A stretch of 23,623 nucleotides of DNA from RGIG5579 sp045543495 (GTDB lineage Bacteria; Bacillota; Clostridia; Oscillospirales; SIG627), in contig JAZQMO010000017.1 of NCBI GenBank assembly GCA_045543495.1, forward strand, positions 1-23,623, read 5' to 3'. Of the stretch, positions 16,190 through 21,528 are shown in pieces. The notes under the pieces were generated by a model that was not told where the DNA came from, made no database searches, and saw only the letters and a list, made by a program, of their open reading frames with translations. Every line of letters starts with the position of its first letter. Positions within the stretch are counted from its first letter, which is position 1. Made by a program: the position numbers and the translations under genes.

Positions 16190-16954
16190 TTAATTGCTTT
16201 TTACATAGAACAGTTTTTTTACTACACCGTAAAACAAGTTCCAAAAGGTGTGCCAGCCAGACAAGATAGGATTCTCCCCTACCGCCTCTCGGAATAGCCT
16301 GTAGTGCCATTTGATCAATTTCGTATAACCGTGATTGCTGATGGAACCGCTTCTCTTTCTATACTTGGCAAGCGATTCATTCAGTAAATAGCAATTGGCC
16401 TTTTGGCAGACCTTCAACCACATAGCGTAGTCGTTGTTCTTTTTGATATCCGCAATTTGAATTAACCCAATGGCCTCGGCATCGTACATCACGGTAAGAC
16501 ATCCGGGCCAGCAATAGCCATACATTCCGGATTTTGTGATTTTCTTCGGACCACTGACCATTTTTCCGTTGGGCGTTGAATCTTCCCGAATCTCAAGATA
16601 GTCAGTGTAGGAAAAACGATATCCGTTCTCTTTCATAAAAGCCAACTGCTTTTCTAACTTTTCCGGAAGCCAAAGATCGTCACTATCCAAAAATGCGATC
16701 CATTTGCCCTTCGCTTCCCGCAAGGCTCGATTTCGGGAGACGGCAGCTCCACTGTTTTTTTCGTTTTTTAAGTATCGTATTCTTTCATCGGAAAGATACG
16801 GCTTGATTCGCTCGTCCGTATCGTCCGTGGAGCAATCATCCACAATGATCAGTTCCCAATTGGTATAAGTTTGATCCAAAACCGATTGCAGGGTTTTCAC
16901 TATAAAATTTCCTGTGTTATACGAAGGCATAATGATAGAGACCAAATCTTTCAT
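16190..16954 (-). CDS. Glycosyltransferase family 2 (TuaG/CpsJ-like)
   Basis: A 254-residue inverting glycosyltransferase of the compact GT2 type common in teichuronic acid and capsule loci. It starts MKDLVSIIMPSYNTGNFI. Catalytic features are IVDDCSTDDT (Asp39, Asp40), SGAAVSRNRAL, the FLDSDD metal-binding cluster (90-93) and KNNDYAMWLKV in the acceptor and base region. The C-terminus is basic and aromatic, consistent with peripheral membrane attachment. It starts 3 nt after the stop of the acyltransferase gene, with AGAGG about 9 nt upstream. As one of the first glycosyltransferases after the initiating enzyme it may add the second sugar, though gene order is weak evidence. Confidence 0.9.
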   Translation of the reverse strand: MKDLVSIIMPSYNTGNFIVKTLQSVLDQTYTNWELIIVDDCSTDDTDERIKPYLSDERIRYLKNEKNSGAAVSRNRALREAKGKWIAFLDSDDLWLPEKLEKQLAFMKENGYRFSYTDYLEIREDSTPNGKMVSGPKKITKSGMYGYCWPGCLTVMYDAEAIGLIQIADIKKNNDYAMWLKVCQKANCYLLNESLAKYRKRSGSISNHGYTKLIKWHYRLFREAVGENPILSGWHTFWNLFYGVVKKLFYVKSN

Positions 16955-16957
16955 GCT

Positions 16958-17770
16958 TTAACGCCTCTTTGCTTCTTCCATTTTTAAAATCCCGTTCACC
17001 TTGTGAACCAAGCCGATAGAGCCCATTCTTTGTAAAATCTTTCGGAAAGGAAAAGTAAATTTCACCGCAACTCCAATCAAAGGCTTATACCGAATACACA
17101 ATTTGCAATAGGCTTTTCGAAAACCAAAATACTTTTCCAAATAATCTTGAAATCCTGTTTCGTGAATGATATTTCTGGCTCCGTCGCAAAGATATCCCCC
17201 GGAAGTGAGAAGTTCTTCACAGTCAACAAGAATTTTGTATACGATTGCTGCATTGATGGCAAAAGGCTCGTATTCCGGTATAACCTTATGCACCGCATAA
17301 TCAACATAGCATTCTTTTTGGTTTAATGCGGCGTATCCAACCATCGTTCCGGATTCCAGATGAAATGCTCCGTAAACAGAAGAGAACTGCCAAAAATCAA
17401 TTGCTTGAAACAGTTTCTCTCGAACCACTGTCGGTCTGTATTTTTCAGGATACTGGCTGTATGCTTTTATCTGAATTTCATAAATCTCTTCTTTATACTC
17501 TTTCGGGTCGATTTTTCTTACTTCAAAGTTTTTGATTCCTTTGTTGATCTCATATCTTCGTTTTGCTTTGAGGGCAGACAAATCGAAGGGGGTGTCTTTG
17601 ATCACATACCACCAATCGGTTTCGTATCCGCAATCAAAATCTTCCGTCCAACGGGCGAACAAAGCGCTCTTTTCTTTTTTCAATCGTTCCCGAAGTCCGT
17701 CAGTATTGGGAGCAATATGGGGCGGAGTGGTGGGAATCAGTGCGTGGTTGTAATATCTCCACTGTTCCAT
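16958..17770 (-). CDS. GNAT-superfamily acyltransferase, FemAB-like
   Basis: A 270-residue protein resembling acetyltransferases of the FemAB/GNAT type. It has a DWWYVIKDTPFDLSALKAKR segment followed by RYEINKGIKNFEVRKID, typical of the region joining the two GNAT halves, then IYEIQIKAYSQYP and MVGYAALNQKECYVDYAVHK in the core sheet. No transmembrane segment is evident. FemAB relatives move an amino acid from tRNA, or an acyl group from CoA, to an amine or hydroxyl. In this setting it could acylate an amino sugar or aminoacylate a lipid-linked unit; the donor cannot be told. AAAGGAG lies 6 nt before the ATG, overlapping the end of the sugar transferase gene. Confidence 0.65.
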   Translation of the reverse strand: MEQWRYYNHALIPTTPPHIAPNTDGLRERLKKEKSALFARWTEDFDCGYETDWWYVIKDTPFDLSALKAKRRYEINKGIKNFEVRKIDPKEYKEEIYEIQIKAYSQYPEKYRPTVVREKLFQAIDFWQFSSVYGAFHLESGTMVGYAALNQKECYVDYAVHKVIPEYEPFAINAAIVYKILVDCEELLTSGGYLCDGARNIIHETGFQDYLEKYFGFRKAYCKLCIRYKPLIGVAVKFTFPFRKILQRMGSIGLVHKVNGILKMEEAKRR

Positions 17771-17771
17771 T

Positions 17772-18467
17772 TTATACTCCTTTCAGAAGGTTCAAGGCTT
17801 CTTTATGGCCTGCTTTGTATTCTTCGGGGGTTATGGCTTTTTTCTCCAAAAGCCAATCGCCGAAGTCGAGATCGGAGACGGTTCCTTCCCGAACGGTGTC
17901 GCTGCGGCCAAGAACCTTCCCAACGGTTCGGAAGATCAGCTTCACATCGCCTAAAAAGGTGATCTTTTGGATGTACTCCAGATCGTATTCAAATTTCTTT
18001 TCCCAAGTGATGTTATTTCTTCCGCTGACCTGAGCAAGGCCTGTCAGTCCGGGGCGTACGTTATGTCTCGTGCGCTGCTCCTCTGTCATAAAGACCATAT
18101 CCCGAACCAGCTGAGGACGGGGCCCGACGATGGACATATCGCCTGCCAAAATGTTGAGCAGCTCGGGTAATTCGTCAAGGCTGGTGCTGCGGAGGAATTT
18201 GCCGTAGGAATTGAGGCGTACCTCATCGGGAAGGAGCTTGCCTTGGGGATCCTTGGCGTTTGACATGGTGCGGAGCTTGACAAGGCGAAAGATCTTTTCC
18301 TTGCCGTCCTTCCCCTTTTTACCGGGACGGGGCTGGGTGAAAAAGGGATTGCCTTTCATAGCAATGGCTCCCATGAGAATCAAAATCAAAAGAATCGGAG
18401 ACAATACGATCAGCGCCATAAGGGAAAGCGCAAAATCTAAAAGTCTCTTAAAAAGTTTCTCGTACAT
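17772..18467 (-). CDS. Initiating phosphoglycosyl transferase (monotopic bacterial sugar transferase)
   Basis: A 231-residue membrane enzyme moving a sugar-1-phosphate from a UDP-sugar to undecaprenyl phosphate, the first committed step of the pathway. The N-terminus has one hydrophobic re-entrant helix with a Ser-Pro break (Pro24). The catalytic Asp-Glu dyad is in STSLDELPELLNI (Asp98, Glu99), followed by GDMSIVGPRPQL and RPGLTGLAQVSGRN. It is the minimal PglC/EpsL-size form without the extra helices of WcaJ/WbaP. The start at 18467 has GAGG 8 nt upstream; an ATG six codons earlier lacks a site. First gene of the operon, preceded by a long leader. The sugar is unknown. Confidence 0.92.
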   Translation of the reverse strand: MYEKLFKRLLDFALSLMALIVLSPILLILILMGAIAMKGNPFFTQPRPGKKGKDGKEKIFRLVKLRTMSNAKDPQGKLLPDEVRLNSYGKFLRSTSLDELPELLNILAGDMSIVGPRPQLVRDMVFMTEEQRTRHNVRPGLTGLAQVSGRNNITWEKKFEYDLEYIQKITFLGDVKLIFRTVGKVLGRSDTVREGTVSDLDFGDWLLEKKAITPEEYKAGHKEALNLLKGV

Positions 18468-18702
18468 GATGTAAACCTCATCCAATTCAATTTAGCCATC
18501 ACAAAACAAGCTCGTCTGCTTTCCATCGGAAACGCACTCTTTTGATCTGCTTTCAACTTCCGATCTGCCGTTATCGAATCCATTTTCACCACAAATCCAT
18601 TGACAAATTTGATGTATTCGAGAGCAAAAAACGAAGCCGGATCAGAAGCAAAATTTTGCAAGAGCGCAGGAAAATACCTATTATATATAATGAAACAAGT
18701 AT
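18468..18702 (-). promoter_or_regulatory. Long 5' leader of the polysaccharide operon with a 12-nt palindrome
   Basis: About 230 nt separate the predicted transcription start (near 18696) from the first start codon (18467). The leader contains the perfect palindrome GCAAAATTTTGC (18648-18659), roughly 40-50 nt downstream of the start, a plausible repressor site. No U-tract hairpin was found by eye, so a classical attenuator is not shown. A reading frame of 48 codons from an ATG inside it overlaps the first gene but has only a poor ribosome site. Confidence 0.4.
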
Positions 18703-18731
18703 ACTATAATACTTTTCTAAAAAAAAGTCAA
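18703..18731 (-). promoter_or_regulatory. Promoter of the polysaccharide operon
   Basis: On the minus strand: -35 TTGACT (18726-18731), 17-nt spacer rich in T and A, -10 TATAGT (18703-18708). This is near the sigma-A consensus and lies just downstream of the terminator that closes the previous leftward unit. The gene-free interval 18486-18852 holds, from right to left, that terminator, this promoter and the leader. Confidence 0.75.
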
Positions 18732-18789
18732 CCCATTATAATAAGAAAGAAAATATTTTCTTCAAGTTGCAAAATCTTTCTTTTTTAGC

Positions 18790-18832
18790 AAAAAAGCGGG
18801 ATTCTTCGGACATTTCATTCCAAAGAATCCCG
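18790..18832 (-). terminator. Intrinsic terminator after the SGNH hydrolase gene
   Basis: On the minus strand, CGGGATTCTTTGGA pairs with TCCGAAGAATCCCG (18819-18832 with 18797-18810; one G-U pair) around an 8-nt loop, followed by C and six T. It sits 20 nt past the stop at 18853 and insulates the polysaccharide promoter. Confidence 0.92.
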
Positions 18833-18852
18833 TTTATTTTATGGTTTTTCGT

Positions 18853-19524
18853 TTACAAAATATCATCCAGGGCGGTAAGGAAGAGGTCACGGTAAATATC
18901 GTATCCCTCTTGGGTAAAGTGAACCTCGTCGTCGACCCAGATATCCTGACGGATCTTGCTGTAATCGCCGGCATCGGCGGGGTCGGAATAAAAGCCGGGC
19001 CAAGCGGATTGGCAAACATAGGTGCAATCCTCATTGGCATCGCAATATTCCTTCAAAAGCCTGTTGAATTCCTTGGCACGCTGTTGCCAAGAGGAATTGT
19101 TGACATAGCGCTTATGGGGCATAGCATCGCACAGGTACAGCCTCACGCCGGGAAAATCCGCTCTTGCCCAGTTGCAGAACACGGCGTGGAGGTAGAAGAT
19201 CTCCTCGGGGGAGTAGCCGTAGCCCGCATCGTTGGGGAAAAAGCGGAGCACGATGGCCCTCGGCTCCCAAGGCTTGACCATACGGTCGTAATAATACAGG
19301 CCCTCGTCTATGGTGGAGCCGCCGAAGCCGTGGTTCACCGCGGCAAGGGAGCCATCTTTTCTGCGAATATCCTCCTCCAGAGGACGGTGGTCAAAGCGGG
19401 TAGACCATCGGGTAAAGCCGGAGGAGCCGTAAAACAGGATCAAGCCCTTTTCGATGGGACCGCTCAGAAAGCCCTCGGCGGTCTTATCGTAACGGTTCAT
19501 CTTCGGCAGCCGAAATTGATACAT
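18853..19524 (-). CDS. SGNH/GDSL-family hydrolase, no signal peptide
   Basis: A 223-residue esterase-type protein without a clear signal peptide or membrane helix, so probably cytosolic. SGNH blocks are LILFYGSSGFTRW (Gly33-Ser34-Ser35, nucleophile likely Ser35), NHGFGGSTI (64-72), FFPNDAG (Asn98, Asp99) and DDEVHFTQEGY (Asp199, His202). This variant, with GSS in place of GDS, is a common subfamily. Likely substrates are acetylated sugars, but none can be named. The ATG at 19524 has a strong AAGGAGGAG site that contains the stop of the lipoprotein gene upstream (11-nt gap), so the two SGNH genes form one unit. Confidence 0.85.
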   Translation of the reverse strand: MYQFRLPKMNRYDKTAEGFLSGPIEKGLILFYGSSGFTRWSTRFDHRPLEEDIRRKDGSLAAVNHGFGGSTIDEGLYYYDRMVKPWEPRAIVLRFFPNDAGYGYSPEEIFYLHAVFCNWARADFPGVRLYLCDAMPHKRYVNNSSWQQRAKEFNRLLKEYCDANEDCTYVCQSAWPGFYSDPADAGDYSKIRQDIWVDDEVHFTQEGYDIYRDLFLTALDDIL

Positions 19525-19535
19525 AAATCTCCTCC

Positions 19536-20645
19536 TTATGCCTGATTGCGGTAGGCCTTTTCTGCCAGATACTTGTCAATGAGCTGCTGGAAGCCGTGGA
19601 TCTCGGTCTTCGATTGCAGAGCCGTATCAAAGTTTGTAGCGGTATTGCCGTAGGTATAATAGGTGCTACGGTACTCGTTAAGGTCAAATTCGGGATGGAC
19701 ACGGGGATTTCCCACAAAGCGATACTCCTGCCCAACGGCGGAATCTCCCGTGAGGGCGCACCAGGTCATTTGGGCGGTGATATACCCTGCCAAAAGGTTT
19801 TGGTGGTGACCGTCAGAGGCGCTTTGGGAAATCACGAAGCTGTTTCGGTTGTAGGTCAATTTGCTTCCGGGAACCTCGGTGTTGCCCTTGTAAACATCAT
19901 AGGTCAGTCTGCCCCAATCCACAACGGTGACGCCCTTGTCCTCCACGGTCTTGAGGTTCTTTAAGGCCTGCTTGCACTCGGCGGAATTCAATTCATACAG
20001 GCGCAGGGGCACAAGGCAGAAGAACTTGACGTTGGGGTTGGCGGCACGGAACAGGGCCATCAGGGTATCCACAGACTCCAAGAAGTTGTCAATACGCTTA
20101 CTGCTCTCCTGAAACATAACATAGTCAAAATAGCGGTCGGTGAGATCCTTGGTGTGATCGTGTCCGTTACAGCCGCGGTCTGCCGCACAGTTGCCGCCGA
20201 AGGTATCCTCCAGACAGTGGTTGCCGTAGGTCCAGTTGGTCACCTCGATATCGGCGCCGTTTTCCTTGGCGATCTGATAAAAATAGCCCTTATCGTGACT
20301 GCGGTCACTCTGGCTTTGGTTGGTGGTCTTCTTTCCGATGACACACTTGCCGTAGTAGGTATAGGAATTGCCAATGAAAATAAACTTTTTGCCGTCCAAG
20401 GGATGAGAAACGGACTCGGAATCCGTGGGAGGGGTATATTTCTCTTCGGTTTCCTCGGCCTCTTGGGTCTCTTCGGTGTCGGTGGGCTTGGTTTCTTCGG
20501 TTTTCACGGTCTCATTCTCCCTCGTTTCCTCGGTGGTTTGGGGATCGGCTTCGGTTTCTTTTGTCAAGGGGGGTAATTCACTGCCGCAGGCAATGAGCGG
20601 AAGGGCAAGGGCAAGAGTCAAAAGCAAGGCAAGGATTCTTTTCAT
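19536..20645 (-). CDS. SGNH-like hydrolase lipoprotein
   Basis: A 369-residue lipoprotein. The signal peptide ends in LIAC (Cys20) and is followed by a long Glu/Thr-rich linker (28-75) much like that of the lipoprotein at 506-1414. The domain from about residue 85 starts KFIFIGNSYTYYG, with Ser94 in the nucleophile position (GNS form). It has TYGNHCLEDTFGG, MFQESSKRID, and DGHHQN (Asp278, His281) as the likely Asp/His pair, resembling the DUF4886-type SGNH group. Several cysteines (144, 153, 159) could form disulfides outside the cell. The ATG at 20645 has GGAGG 5 nt upstream; a TTG four codons earlier overlaps that site and is not the start. It has its own promoter at 20674-20702. Confidence 0.82.
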   Translation of the reverse strand: MKRILALLLTLALALPLIACGSELPPLTKETEADPQTTEETRENETVKTEETKPTDTEETQEAEETEEKYTPPTDSESVSHPLDGKKFIFIGNSYTYYGKCVIGKKTTNQSQSDRSHDKGYFYQIAKENGADIEVTNWTYGNHCLEDTFGGNCAADRGCNGHDHTKDLTDRYFDYVMFQESSKRIDNFLESVDTLMALFRAANPNVKFFCLVPLRLYELNSAECKQALKNLKTVEDKGVTVVDWGRLTYDVYKGNTEVPGSKLTYNRNSFVISQSASDGHHQNLLAGYITAQMTWCALTGDSAVGQEYRFVGNPRVHPEFDLNEYRSTYYTYGNTATNFDTALQSKTEIHGFQQLIDKYLAEKAYRNQA

Positions 20646-20673
20646 ATTGACCTCCAAATATCGTGTTTTAATC

Positions 20674-20702
20674 AGTATATCGCAAACCGAAAAATTTGTA
20701 AA
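20674..20702 (-). promoter_or_regulatory. Promoter of the SGNH lipoprotein / SGNH hydrolase pair
   Basis: On the minus strand: -35 TTTACA (20697-20702), 17-nt spacer, -10 TATACT (20674-20679), lying in the 62-nt gap after the PH-domain gene. The leader to the ATG at 20645 is about 20-25 nt. Confidence 0.65.
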
Positions 20703-20707
20703 GAAAT

Positions 20708-21358
20708 TTACGGCTTGTAGCGGGTGTTGTAGCCGGGGTTTTGATGGGGACGGTAGGCATTGGGATACTCCATATCGGTCTGCATATCCAGTACCGCCTT
20801 TTGCACCAGAGGATAGACCTCATTGGGCCGCTCCAGATCCAAAAAGGCGTGCTTTGGCACATTGGCCCGTCTTCCTCGGCGATCATAGATCACCTCGCCC
20901 AGATCAAAGAGGATATCCCCCACTCCCAGCATTTTATCCACAAGGCCCACCTTCAGGTTCACATTGCGAATATCCTTATAATAAATGCTGGTAATATCGG
21001 CATTGACAAAGCCGCTCTGCACAATGAGGCGGCGATCGGTGACGTAATACTTGGTATTTTTCCACACCTTGCCTGCCGTGAGCATTTGATACAGCCAGAT
21101 CCACACCGGCATCAGATGCAACAGGAAAAAGGGGATCACCACAACGCCGAAGCCCCCTGTGCCCGCACCGAAGAAATTGGCAAGGAAGAACCCGTCAAAC
21201 AAAAGCCAAATGACGGCAAAGGGGAGCATGGTCAGGGTACGGTTCAAAACAAAGGCACCTTTCCTCGGTTTTCCGCTCCAGATCACAGTTTCTCCCGCCA
21301 CCAAGAGGCTGGGAAGCTCGCTGCCGTATGGGTCAGCGTAATAATCGTATTTTGACAT
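20708..21358 (-). CDS. Bacterial PH-domain (YdbS/YdbT-like) membrane protein
   Basis: A 216-residue protein. After a short soluble start (SKYDYYADPYGSELPSLLVA, then GETVIWSGKPRKG) come two hydrophobic segments (LTMLPFAVIWLLFDGFFLAN and VVIPFFLLHLMPVWIWLYQM). A bacterial pleckstrin-homology domain follows: KYYVTDRRLIVQSGF, then ITSIYYKDIRNVNLKVGLVD and KMLGVGDILF. This order of membrane pair plus bPH2 domain is common in Firmicutes membrane proteins of unclear function, possibly linked to envelope stress. The C-terminal 30 residues are Pro/Tyr/Asn-rich. I prefer the ATG at 21358 with AGGAGG 7 nt upstream; a GTG directly before it (21361) is an alternative. Confidence 0.85.
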   Translation of the reverse strand: MSKYDYYADPYGSELPSLLVAGETVIWSGKPRKGAFVLNRTLTMLPFAVIWLLFDGFFLANFFGAGTGGFGVVVIPFFLLHLMPVWIWLYQMLTAGKVWKNTKYYVTDRRLIVQSGFVNADITSIYYKDIRNVNLKVGLVDKMLGVGDILFDLGEVIYDRRGRRANVPKHAFLDLERPNEVYPLVQKAVLDMQTDMEYPNAYRPHQNPGYNTRYKP

Positions 21359-21379
21359 CACATCGCCTCCTTATTCTTT

Positions 21380-21408
21380 ATGATACAAAATCAAGGAGAG
21401 AAATGCAA
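21380..21408 (-). promoter_or_regulatory. Promoter of the PH-domain gene
   Basis: On the minus strand: -35 TTGCAT (21403-21408), 17-nt spacer, -10 TATCAT (21380-21385), about 20 nt before the start codon. It is divergent to the promoter of the wall protein at 21447-21475. Confidence 0.6.
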
Positions 21409-21446
21409 GAGATTTTTTCATTCCCCGCAAGATCTTTCCTTTTTTC

Positions 21447-21475
21447 TTGACTTTCCTTCCTTTCTCCTATAAGAT
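21447..21475 (+). promoter_or_regulatory. Candidate promoter of the cysteine-repeat wall protein
   Basis: -35 TTGACT (21447-21452) with -10 TAAGAT (21470-21475) at 17-nt spacing; TATAAG (21468-21473) at 15 nt is an overlapping alternative. It lies some 50 nt before the start codon at 21529. Confidence 0.5.
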
Positions 21476-21528
21476 GAAGGGGAAGGATCCTGTCATGCGG
21501 ATCGAAATTTTCTGAAAGGATCATCCCC

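Noticed and set aside
18437..18661. Possible leader peptide upstream of the sugar transferase gene
   Set aside because: Only a TTG start or an internal ATG with a weak site; the sequence is unremarkable and overlaps the first operon gene out of frame. Kept only as a remark on the leader.
18841..19545. Plus-strand open frame of 234 codons
   Set aside because: Antisense to the SGNH hydrolase at 18853-19524, whose motifs and strong ribosome site settle the strand.
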